Positions 23,323-33,321 of a stretch of DNA of 64,000 nucleotides are shown here, one piece after another. Source of the DNA: Siphonodentalium dalli (taxonomy: Eukaryota; Mollusca; Scaphopoda; Gadilida; Siphonodentaliidae); the NCBI GenBank assembly GCA_032622095.1, contig CP136061.1:259318077-259382076 (forward strand), in the 5' to 3' direction. The position numbers and the translations under genes were made by a program. Below the pieces are notes generated by a model. The model was not told the DNA's origin. It was given only the letters and a program-made list of their open reading frames with translations, and did not search any database. Numbering within the stretch: the stretch's first letter is position 1; every line of letters begins with the position of its first letter.

Positions 23323-24075
23323 TCATAATAACGGACACTCACAGATAAAGCCTCTATTAGTCACGGAACATGTCAAGTCATTCATATTGAAGCCAAAACG
23401 TTTGAATAGTTCTATACAGTGTTCAGTCTGTCTGGTGTGGCTTGGTTCGTTTGGACCCCATTTCAGATATGGCATCATCTCCCCGGATGACGTCACATAA
23501 GTACCGTTAATGACTCTGTCATTTCCATTAATCCAAAAACCGGCGAGTCCTGTATTTATTAAAGTTGTGTTGGTAATTACAATCCAGTCAACTATCGTCT
23601 GCCATTGGATGTCGCTTTCAATGATAAATAGTTGTCCACCTTCGTCCGCGCAATATTGTGTCGCATCATCGAAATTCAAGCCAATCGGATAAACTCTAAA
23701 TGCCTTCGATCCCATGAGTTCATACTGGTCGACACCAATGACTGGTTCACATCTCTGTATTGACCAATCGTTTTTCGTCGGAACGCATATTTCATTGACA
23801 TCGCAGACACCATAACTAATAACCCCAGAAGATACGTCACGGGAAAGTTTGCACGCGTCAGCTGGTTCTTTGTGGTGTCCCTGATTGCCAGTTATCAGAA
23901 AGCAACGCTTGTTTTTAAAATATGTCCTTGCGCATGCGCGTTGGTATTCACACAGCTTCGTACATCTCAGATGATTTTCAGTTTTGACTATGAACATTTG
24001 TTCTGCCTCAACCTTTTCGATTCCCCACATAAAATACCACAACGCGATGACGAATAAGTTGTACATGTAATTCAT
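23323..24075 (-). CDS. Secreted PAN/apple-like + C-type lectin domain protein
   Basis: Intact 250-residue single-exon frame; ATG at 24075-24073, TGA at 23325-23323. Residues 1-24 are a signal peptide (hydrophobic core YNLFVIALWYF). Residues about 33-76 look PAN/apple-like, with spacing C38-x3-C42-x5-C48-x9-C58. Residues about 120-247 are a C-type lectin-like domain: C142 (YCADEGGQLF), a WIGL-like GFWING at 179-184, WGPNEPS at 206-212, C220, MND at 231-233, C236 and C245. In calcium-dependent lectins the first sugar/calcium motif is EPN or QPD and the second WND. Here they are EPS and MND, so sugar binding may be altered or lost. A secreted recognition protein of innate immunity, mucus or egg coat is plausible but unproven. 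The start is the first ATG in frame. A frameshifted copy is at 5191-5942 and a truncated relic lies downstream. Further exons cannot be excluded. Confidence 0.85.
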   Translation of the reverse strand: MNYMYNLFVIALWYFMWGIEKVEAEQMFIVKTENHLRCTKLCEYQRACARTYFKNKRCFLITGNQGHHKEPADACKLSRDVSSGVISYGVCDVNEICVPTKNDWSIQRCEPVIGVDQYELMGSKAFRVYPIGLNFDDATQYCADEGGQLFIIESDIQWQTIVDWIVITNTTLINTGLAGFWINGNDRVINGTYVTSSGEMMPYLKWGPNEPSHTRQTEHCIELFKRFGFNMNDLTCSVTNRGFICECPLL

Positions 24076-24740
24076 GGTTGCGTGTGCTGTGAATATATTC
24101 CGGTTCACTTCTTGGAGCCACACCAACACAGAGAAATCAGCGATAGTAATATATCAAGACGATATATCAAGTCCTATAATATATTTAGAAAACCATTGCT
24201 TAGACTGCGAAAGACGTGCTGGTTCAAGTATTTCCGATGATATGCTGCTTATCTCGGGCACAGTATACATAAAATAAAGTTCCTACACTCCGCGAGGTTG
24301 CATTGCATGCTCTTTGAAGGGAAGATTTGCTCGCTTCCCGTGTATACCGCGATACTTAATATTAAAACGTCTATGACGTGAGTGCGATTTTAATGGTGTC
24401 CCAAATGGGTATGGAGCACCTTTAGGCCACGCTAAATATCGATACGTGTTTCCTGCAATACACCCGCCCATTTAAACCATTCTTTTTGGTCCTTTTCGTT
24501 GCTAAACATTTGTAATGTGTTGATCCTCGTTAAAGACATATTATGGACTTGTTCGGGTTTGTGAAACAGATAATATAGTATCCAGGCTATAGGAATGTAG
24601 GAATGTAGCACTATACTAACATTGCCGAAAATATCGGGCAAATCGACATTACGATTATATAGAAAACACCATCCGAACTACGCGATTTACTTCTCGAATC
24701 GGGACACAACTATCTGAGATAAACTATCAAAAAAGATTTC

Positions 24741-24905
24741 TCCATGGAGAGACACAACATTTAATTATTATATAAGAATGACTGCGTGTGTTGCCAATTT
24801 GAATATAATATTTGTAAAACTAACTACTTTGAGCAAGATTGTTCTCCATTTATATTTGATCGCCCTACCAGAGTGTTTCACATCACTTTAAATTAAATTA
24901 AATAT
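24741..24905. other. No gene seen
   Basis: Start of the 3.8 kb stretch (24741-28503) that separates the two homologous parts of the copy 2 upstream flank. Confidence 0.4.
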
Positions 24906-25065
24906 GCCATCAACGTCGTTTTTCGGTTGATCTATGAGCGTATAGACCGATCAGTAGACGAATAACATACTGTATAATTCCGCGAAGCGGATTATACTAA
25001 GTATGTTATTCGTCTACTGATCGGTCTATACGCTCATAGATCAACCGAAAAACGACGTTGATGGC
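24906..25065. repeat. 160-bp near-perfect palindrome (hairpin element)
   Basis: The arms start GCCATCAACGTCGTTTTTCG and end with the exact complement. The centre is AATTCCGCGAAGCGGATT. The arms contain CGGTTGATCTATGAGCG, which shares GGTTGA with the palindromes at 7897 and 16674. Confidence 0.93.
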
Positions 25066-25989
25066 TTATAATTACAACTATAACACTTTATTTTCAACTA
25101 TCTACTAATTAATTGCCAAAACATGATTTTCCGTTGGACGATCTCGGAATTTGGTTGATGGGCCGAAAATAAATTGGCCGAAATTGTCAACGAGCAACTT
25201 CGCCAAGCAAACTTTCAGAAAATAAATATTTACACTTCAATTTCAATTTTCAGCAATGAACTATCCATGATAAAAAGAATTACTTGTTTGGCTACGATTT
25301 ACGTTTAAAATGACTCAATAACAACCCAATAATTATCAACACACACAGAGTCGAATCCGCGATCTCCGGTAAAATTATTAACTCCACCCAGTCCAGACTC
25401 CAGCCCGATTTAATTTGTAAACAAATGCCCTGATCATATCTAATGCACTCGTGACAAATGTCATGTCATTAACATTGTTATGAAGCTGAAAAATGTTAAT
25501 AGGGTTGTAATCGGGTAATACAATTTATTTATTTCCAATAAAATTTGCCATGTTGATCAGTCTGATTCATGATAATTTCTGTTCACAGTAACTATACACG
25601 TTGTCATAGACGCTCTTTCGAAAATTGGACAAATGAAAAACGCGGCACGAATTTTGAGTGTTCAGTCGAGCGTTACAAAAACCTGAATACGGCTGAAATG
25701 AACAGACATAAGTATAGTGTAGTGTCCATAAGAAGCAGAAACGTGCAATATATACATCAACTACTTGTTCAAATATTTCTAGCATTGAGTTTACGAGTTG
25801 TTTTTTTTCACTGAAATTCTAATGGAATTCTCATTCCGCGCTTTCGCGTCATCCGGGGACGTCGTGTGGGGCGACGGTTATAGACTCGCCCATTTTTCTT
25901 AAAGTGTCACTACGCGATGTGACTCGTCACGCGGTAGCCTCTCGACCAATCAAATTCCCGCATTTCGACCAAAACGAAAGTAGTTGTAA
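25066..25989. other. No gene recognised
   Basis: Open frames at 25567-25814 on both strands have no domain. Nothing else is seen. Confidence 0.4.
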
Positions 25990-26189
25990 TTATATTAAAA
26001 TGGAAAACAGCCCATTCAAACTTATTGTGGATCCGTTACGAGTAACACATAACCATTTTATTTTGGCCTTATGGCTCGTATAATTAGAACATTAAATTAA
26101 ATTAAAACGGAAAACAGCCCATTCAAATTTATTTTGGACCCGTTACGGGAAACACATCCATTTTATTTTGGCCTTATATGGCTCGTACA

Positions 26190-26775
26190 ACAGGGGGGGG
26201 GTGAACAATAATTTTCCGGCACGTATGCCGGGGTGGTGGGTGGTCAAAGCTACCAACAAGCAATTGTTTCCGCAACTAAAAAAAATAATTCCTGCTTGTT
26301 TTTTAGTGTTTTTGCAATGAGTTGGGCTTCAAAACCACTTTGAATGAGAGAAATAATGTAATTCTAACTGGTAAACTGACTGCAGGCAGTTATCGTGTTG
26401 TATTTTGTTGCAAATTTTGAAATCCAAGATGGCCGCTGGCAGCCATGTTTTTTTGGCCGAATTACCTCAAAATGACTCATTCCTATTTACATGTCCATGT
26501 TAACATCCATGATAAATAGAATGCACAGAAATCCATATACAGCTGTTTACAATGAATTTCACCCCGCAAATCTCTGTTTTTGTGTTAGAACGGGGGGGGT
26601 GGGTGTCAAAATATTGTCGGAAAAAACTGCCGAAAACGGAGAAAAAAATTGGCGGTGGGGGTGGATGGGTACAAAAAATTATCGAATGGGAAAAAGTGCC
26701 ATACGTGCCTGAAATTTTTGTCCGACCCCCCCCCCCCCCCCCCCCCCCCCGCGTACAATGATTAAATTACATTAA
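26190..26775. other. Insertion in the array; poly-C tract, no gene
   Basis: It contains G-rich and C-rich homopolymers, including about 26 consecutive C near 26725-26750. Open frames across the poly-C (Pro runs) are artefacts. CCAAGATGGCCGC near 26424 recalls the foldback arms at 17940. Confidence 0.5.
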
Positions 26776-26800
26776 ATTAAAACGGAAAATAGCCCATTTA

Positions 26801-27887
26801 TGGAGCCCCGGAGGTGACATCCGATTTTTTTTATAAAGAAATGTGAAGTCGTGGCCACGAGAATATGATGTCGTGGCAACGAGCAGAACGTCGTGGCCAC
26901 GAGAATATGAAATCGTGGCCACGAGAATATGAAGTCGTGGCGACGAGAAGAAAGTCGAGGCCACGAGAATATGCAGTCATGGCCACGAGAATATGAAGTC
27001 GTGGCGACGAGAATATGAAGTCGTGGCCAAGAGAATATGAAGTCGTGGCCACGAGAATGAAGTCGTGGCCACGAAAATGTGAAGTCGTGGTCACGAAAAT
27101 ATGAAGTAGTGGCCACGAGAATATGTATCTGTATATATCCAATACTGACACAGAGTTAGTCCATGGCACATGGCTCCGCTGCCCGCCCCTTGTGTACTGC
27201 CCCTATACGCCGACACTATACATGTGCCTGATTCACGTTAATAGCAACGGAGCGCGTTACATACCCCTATGTCCGCACTTTCAATGCAACATAATCCCAT
27301 ATGCATGTTCTAGGTTCTAACGGAAATTATATCCCCTTCACCAGCTTGTACCCCCACCATTTTGGTATCGTTGTCATATCCAGAGTCTCCAATAACTGCT
27401 TATATATCCAATACTTACACATATATACAGTTAACCCATGGTGACTGATCCGGACCGGAGACTATAAGCCCGCCGAAATGCACTATCAATGCAACATCTA
27501 CATACATATATGTATATTGTATATGCACGTCTAGGGTTCCGACGTTCTTTATGGCACCATACCCAGTATGTACCCCCAACATTTTAATTAGAATTATTGG
27601 AATCCCCATTGTCTCCCCTATATATGCATGCACACTACTGACATGACGAATATGCTCCGGACCGAAGATATAACCCGCAGGATATTGTCCCGGATGCACT
27701 TGCGATATATCCATTAAATACATAAGCATATATGACTGTATTCTCGTGGCCACGACTTCATATTCTTGTGGCCACGACTTTATCCCCGTGGCCACGACTT
27801 CATATTCTCGTGGCCACGACTTCACATTCTCGTGGCCACGACTTTATTCTCGTGACCACGACTTTATCAAAAAAATCCGGGGCTCCA
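26801..27887. mobile_element. 1.09 kb TIR element with inverted palindrome arrays
   Basis: The ends are TGGAGCCCCGG...GATTTTTTTTATAAAG and the complement of TGGAGCCCCGGATTTTTTTG. Inside each end is an array of a ~22-24-bp unit built on the perfect palindrome TCGTGGCCACGA plus GAATATGAAG (left 26850-27125; right 27738-27868, opposite orientation). The core repeats TATATATCCAATACT twice. It sits inside one unit of the ~110-bp array, which continues across it (CCCATTTA before, GCCATTCA after, possibly an imperfect 8-bp target duplication). There is no transposase; the class is unknown. Confidence 0.8.
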
Positions 27888-28503
27888 TGCCATTCAAGTT
27901 TATTTTTGGAACCGTTACAAGAAACACACATCCATTTTATTTTGGCCTTATGGCTGGTATAATAATTAAATTAAATTAACACGAAAAACAGCAAATTCAA
28001 ATTTATTTTGGACCCGTTACGAGAAACACACATCCATGTTTGTTTTTGTTTGGCCTTATGGCTGGTATAATGTTTAAATTAAATATATTAAATTAAAATG
28101 GAAAACAGCGCATTCCAATTTATTTTGGACCCATAACGATGAACACACATCCATTTTATTTTGGCCTTATGGCTGGTATAATGATTAAATTAAATTAAAA
28201 TGGAAAACAGCGCATTCAAATTTGTTCTGGACCCGCTACGGTAAACACACATCTATTTATTTTTGGCCTTATGGCTGGTATAATGATTAAATTAAAATAA
28301 ATTCAAATGGAAAACAGCCCATTCGAATTTATGCTGGACCCGTTACGAGAAACACAAATCCATTTTAGTTTGACCTTAATGTTGGTATATATAATGATCA
28401 AATTAAATTAAATTAAAATGGAAAACTACCCATTCAAATTTATTTTGGACCCGTTACGATAAACACACATCCATTTTAGTTTGGCCTCAATGTTGGTACA
28501 ATG

Positions 28504-29000
28504 GTTATAGAACCTAGAGCCTTGGCTCAAACTCACGAGAATGTTTCCTACATTTTAATGGTATTCGATCGACACTCTCGACTTTCAACATATATGTAAA
28601 ATGTATTTTCGATTTTGAGTGTCGACTGAAGAATTACACGGATTCCAAAGAACGTCATTCGCATTGATTCGTCTGCATTATACAGTAGTATACAACTTAT
28701 TTTGAATAAGACATTTCTACTCAATGATGGTTTCAGATCTTTATAGAGGAGATAAAAAGTACTTGTACCTCAGTTTGTCGGGAGACCGGATCCTTGGAAG
28801 TGCTATGGATAATAAGAGAATCTGCCAACGACTGCGTTTAATTATAAGAGCCAATTTAGCGTTAGTATCAGGGACGTGGCGACAGGGTGGGATGTCTCCC
28901 CCTAGCTTTGTTCAAAGTTTCCAGTAGTTGGAAATGTTAAATACCTGACACAGCATTAGTTGGCAATTTCGCCCCAACAATATGTTGAAATTGTTTAAAG
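28504..29000. repeat. CTLD-locus segmental duplicate, copy 2, upstream part
   Basis: Aligns with 12193-12690 (shared CACGAGAATGTTTCCTAC, TTTGAATAAGACA, CTCAATGATGGTTTCA, GGAGATAAAAAGT, GCCAATTTAGC and TTAGTATCAGGG). It ends in the dispersed ACATTAGTTGG repeat. Confidence 0.8.
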
Positions 29001-30540
29001 TTACTCAATCCGATCAGAGGGTCAATACACAACAACAACAACAAAATTTCTTCAAAATACGCTTTTGTTGTCAGAATCTATTAATTGCAACAAAATAATA
29101 ACTACTGTCGACTATGGTATCAAATTTCCCAAAGCGTGCTATTTATGAACATTTTGTTCAACGAAATATGGCCGTATTATCATTTCAGTATTCACGAAAT
29201 TTGGCCATATTACCACTTGTTTTAGGGTTATCCATCTCCATCCGCAATTTTGACGTGTGTCCCCAGCTTTTAAGACCAGATGGCGATTACACTGTTAAGG
29301 ACACACTCTCAGACTGAGAAATATAAGAGAAACGTATCTCGAACGTATAAGTCTGTTATGTCATTCTGCGTCTTGTTGAAAATTCGAAACCGTTACCGTA
29401 AATATATGCGAGTATGGCAAAACGACAGTTGATAGACAAATTACATATTCCGGTGACGTAGTACCCTATTCGTAATTCCAAACAGTACTAGTCCATTGTG
29501 CGAAAGGTGTCTAATGTTGAAACACTTCCCTCGTCTGGTCCTTAGGGTGCGTTCACACACTGGCATCTTTGCAGTCATTTGATCATAGAAAACCATATCG
29601 TGCCAGAATATGAACGGAGACATGCATATAAGATACATTTATACCTTAATTGCCTGTGCTAGTGTGTGTATAACACATATTTTGTAATGTCATCTTCACA
29701 CCATACTGTGGGTATACATCTTCCAACTGTGGGTATACATCTTCCAACTGTGGGTATACATTTCTACTGTGTGTGTAAATATTCAAACGTGATTTCGTGT
29801 GTTAAAAGTTTATACCATAATAGAAATTCATCGTAGCTAGCAAAATATTACTTATGTTACATGTACATTCATTTAAAATTGGAGATTGTCATGATATCAA
29901 TTAGATATGAGGACAAGAGCGTGCATTTCAATCAAATGTAGCTGTCTAGTGTTATGTGAACATAATGAACAAAAACATATGAATGGAGACCTTTCGCAAA
30001 ATCACTATTACGATTACGGATTGGATATATTGTCCTTGTAATTATAAGCAGATTAGAACTCTTGTGTTTGACTTTCCATGCGTGTTGTCGTACATTGTCG
30101 TCCATGTGCGTTTAGACTTGTGTTGATGAAATATTCGGAGAACCAAATCACACCGTTTCGCAATATAGTTCTTTGGTTCTAGTGGGACTTTCCAAACTTA
30201 AGGTTCGAAATCACACAAATTGCGTTCGATATTGTGTGTGCTCAACAAGGGCTGCAATTTGCTCTGCTCGATTAGTATATATCTTAATATCGCGGAAGTC
30301 CACCAATTGTGAGCAAAAATGTCGCCGGTATAGCAGCGGTCTTACAGGGTCGTCAAGGGGGGTAAACCCTGCATGGAGTTTGAGAAACAGGCTGACGTCA
30401 TGACGCGTGACAAACATTCCTTATACCGTCGTGTTTTTGTCTCTCGGTTAAAAGTAAACAGCGTAGTAGTTGATTTCGCGGAAAAAATAAAATATAATAA
30501 TTATGGCATAAATAAAATACACATATAGTTGCCGTGAGTA
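29001..30540. other. No gene recognised; small repeats
   Basis: CAA repeats near 29030. A 21-bp unit ACTGTGGGTATACATCTTCC is repeated about three times at 29705-29768. The 25-bp sequence starting CTTTCGCAAAATCACTATTA near 29991 recurs near 37897 and, inverted, near 38255. Open frames of 60-76 codons show no domain. Confidence 0.5.
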
Positions 30541-30546
30541 CACACT

Positions 30547-30630
30547 TTTCACCACTCGTGGTATTATGGTTTTAACCACTCGCCAAAAGGCTCGTGGTTA
30601 AAACCACAATTCCACTCGTGGTGAACATGT
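30547..30630. repeat. Imperfect hairpin around ACCACTCG..CGTGGT
   Basis: CACCACTCGTGGTATTATGG and CCACAATTCCACTCGTGGTG pair around GCCAAAAGGC. A half-site of the same sequence (ACTCGTGGTATTGTGGTTTT) is in segment A near 834 and in A' near 15551. Confidence 0.7.
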
Positions 30631-30737
30631 TGTATTCTCGGCTACTATGGGTGTGTTCTACATATTTACCACAGCAAACGACATGAGACGTAACATGTCG
30701 GTAGATCCAAATGTAATGATGCTACTTACACATTGCA

Positions 30738-31173
30738 TTAACCCTTTGAGTGCCAGGTCCGATTTTTGTATCAACCCATATACCCTGTGCCAATGTACCA
30801 TAGGTCGCCTCGCATATATAAGAGAATGCATTGGCCTAACAATTTTTCATCATTTTTTACAATTTTTTACAATTTTAATAATTTTTTCTTATATTCTTTA
30901 ACAGACTTATTTTTGTAGGTTTAGTGCCAGGGAATCTTATGTTTTTCATGGGCATCAAAATTATTACTATGAATACTTGGTGATAGTTTTGAGTTATAAC
31001 ATGCCCCTAAGATTTTATCCAGTTTGTTTTTAAATTCGCTATAGCATGCCCAAAAAAAATGCAACCCCCAAAAAAATAAATCTAAAAAGATTATTTTTTA
31101 TTTTTTTTAGGGCCGATTTTACACACCGTAAATTAGGGCCGATGAGATCGGCCCCTGGCACTCAAATGGTTAA
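30738..31173. mobile_element. TTAA-flanked piggyBac-like MITE, family 2
   Basis: TTAA on each side. The inverted ends CCCTTTGAGTGCCAGG and CCTGGCACTCAAATGG differ from family 1. It carries a truncated copy of the 69-bp hairpin module (30789-30835) and the T-rich spacer, then A/T-rich filler. No coding capacity. Confidence 0.82.
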
Positions 31174-31254
31174 AATACCTTTATAATGGATTCTCGCTAG
31201 ATAATCGCATGCTATTTACAGGCAAAATATCGATAGCATCTCTACTATAGTATG

Positions 31255-32316
31255 GAACTACTTAGTTTGTACTTGTCATGTAGTTAGATGTGATATAGAA
31301 ACAACACCAGCTTCAACTGGAACTTCATTCTGATCCTAGGTCTCCCATAGCAGCTGAGGCCTAATCAGAATGAAGTCCACAGAGGGTGAACTACTTAGTT
31401 TGTAGTTGTCATGTAGTTAGATGTGATATAGAAACATCACCAGCTTCAACTGGAACTTCATTCTGATCCTAGGTCTCCCATAGCAGCTGAGGCCTAATCA
31501 GAATGAAGTCCACAGAGGGTGAACTACTTAGTTTGTAGTTGTCATGTAGTTAGATGTGATATAGAAACATCACCAGCTTCAACTGGAACTTCATTCTGAT
31601 CCTAGGTCTCCCATAGCAGCTGAGGCCTAATCAGAATGAAGTCCACAGAGGGTGAACTACTTAGTTTGTAGTTGTCATGTAGTTAGATGTGATATAGAAA
31701 CATCACCAGCTTCAACTGGAACTTCATTCTGATCCTAGGTCTCCCATAGCAGCTGAGGCCTAATCAGAATGAAGTCCACAGAGGGTGAACTACTTAGTTT
31801 GTAGTTGTCATGTAGTTAGATGTGATATAGAAACATCACCAGCTTCAACTGGAACTTCATTCTGATCCTAGGTCTCCCATAGCAGCTGAGGCCTAATCAG
31901 AATGAAGTCCACAGAGGGTGAACTACTTAGTTTGTAGTTGTCATGTAGTTAGATGTGATATAGAAACATCACCAGCTTCAACTGGAACTTCATTCTGATC
32001 CTAGGTCTCCCATAGCAGCTGAGGCCTAATCAGAATGAAGTCCACAGAGGGTGAACTACTTAGTTTGTAGTTGTCATGTAGTTAGATGTGGTATAGAAAC
32101 ACCACAGCTTCAACTGGAACTTCATTCTGATCGTAGGTCTCCCATAGCAGCTGAGGCCTAATCAGAATGAGGTCCACAGAGGGTGAACTACTTCGTTTGT
32201 ACTTGTCATGTAGTTAGATGTGATATAGAAACACCACAGCTTCAACTGGAACTTCATACTGATCCTAGGTCTCCCATAGCAGCTGAGGCCTAATCAGAAT
32301 GAGGTCCCCAGAGGGT
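31255..32316. repeat. 133-bp satellite, 8 near-identical tandem units
   Basis: Units start at 31255, 31388, 31521, 31654, 31787, 31920, 32053 and 32185; period 133 bp (132 in the last two). Each unit contains AACTACTTAGTTTGTAGTTG and a hairpin between ACTTCATTCTGAT and ATCAGAATGAAGT. Central units look identical by eye; the last two are more diverged. The array runs directly into 32317-32375, an end sequence of the MITE family at 36727-37126. Confidence 0.95.
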
Positions 32317-33321
32317 GAATTTGGTGATGCTAGCCCACAGTGTGTGATAGCGTCACTAAATTCACCCTCTTGTTACCTCATTATGTGTACATTTTTATGG
32401 AATTCTTCATAGACGGCTGTGTATCGCACAATTTTGTGTGAGAAGACATGAGGTGTAACACTTTTGCATGAAGATATGCCGAGGGCGGAATGGTGGTTGG
32501 AACTCCCAAAAACACATTTGTTTACACCATCTCGTATTATTTTCACTGTGGACTTTAAAATCTCAAACATAGGCTATGTAACAATTCTAAACATATATTT
32601 ACGGCAAACACTATATTGATGTTACACTGGGACCTCATAAACTGACATATAGGCATTGGGGCATATGACATTCCGCTATGGCAAGCTGTGTATGGACTGT
32701 ACGGTGTGTATGGACTGTAAGCTGTATATGGACTGTAAGCTGTGTATGGACTGTAAGGTGAAATACGTCTTGCCCGATAGTCTTCAGAAAGAGCTCGGCA
32801 TGGACATTTTTAGAAAAACTATATTTTAATCAAAATAATATTCGAAATAAACAGTTCAGAAAATGTATAATTGAAATAAATTATGTTTTTCCTTAATGAA
32901 CTTATGAACCAACATTGAACATAGAAACTTCAACATTATTGTAAAAAAAAAAAAAAAAAACGCTTTTAAAGTGTAAAATTATTTAAAATCAACTACACCT
33001 TCTTGATAAAACATGCTATTTTAAAATAACCACTGATATATCAAAGAGACTGGAAAATTCAACAGTCTTTTAAACAATAAAAGGTTCGAAAAATGTAAAA
33101 CTGAAATAAATATACTTTTCCTGCATTATGTAATTAAGACATTTAAGCAAGGAGCATTGTGTGCATGGACAAAGAGGAGCAACTGTCTCAAGCATTAATG
33201 TGACTCAGTGGCTAGAAAATAACTCATCAGTGCAGAAACTAAATTTGAACTATTTGCATATATATCAAGTCAGATGACTAAATATGTTACTCAAACAACA
33301 CATACAGATTCCGGTAGCATC
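32317..33321. other. MITE-end hairpin, 18-bp repeat, no gene
   Basis: 32305-32372 is a hairpin (GAGGGTGAATTTGGTGATGC and GCGTCACTAAATTCACCCTC) matching the ends of 36727-37126. GTGTATGGACTGTAAGCT is repeated four times at 32687-32760. The rest is A+T-rich, with a 20-bp A run near 32942. No gene. Confidence 0.6.

Larger units (their letters stand above)
22871..24740. repeat. CTLD-locus segmental duplicate, copy 2
   Basis: Colinear with 4739-6336 and then 11804-12140, uninterrupted here. It shows what the copy 1 locus looked like before its 5.5 kb insertion. After about 24740 homology to copy 1 pauses and resumes at 28504. Confidence 0.88.
25990..28500. repeat. Interrupted tandem array of a ~105-120-bp unit
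   Basis: The unit contains AAATTAAAATGGAAAACAGC, CAAATTTATTTTGGACCCGT and TTTGGCCTTATGGCTGGTAT. Units start near 25998, 26104, 26779, 27985, 28097, 28199, 28310 and 28420. The array is interrupted by about 590 bp (26190-26775) and by the TIR element 26801-27887. A related fragment is near 46250-46290. Confidence 0.85.

Noticed and set aside
26725-26750. Poly-C/poly-G tracts as regulatory G-quadruplexes
   Set aside because: Several such tracts occur (4192, 22605, 39280, 40140, 40365, 50660, 54275) with no consistent position relative to genes; they look like simple-repeat slippage.
26772-27169. 112-114 codon frames with SRGHDF-like repeats
   Set aside because: Translation of the TCGTGGCCACGA array; the periodicity is that of the DNA repeat.
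30211-30417. 68-codon minus-strand frame
   Set aside because: Well-composed peptide but no domain, splice signals or second copy to support it.
31255-32316. Possible CRISPR-like array (regular direct repeats)
   Set aside because: Whole 133-bp units repeat without variable spacers; the context is animal, with TEs and introns.
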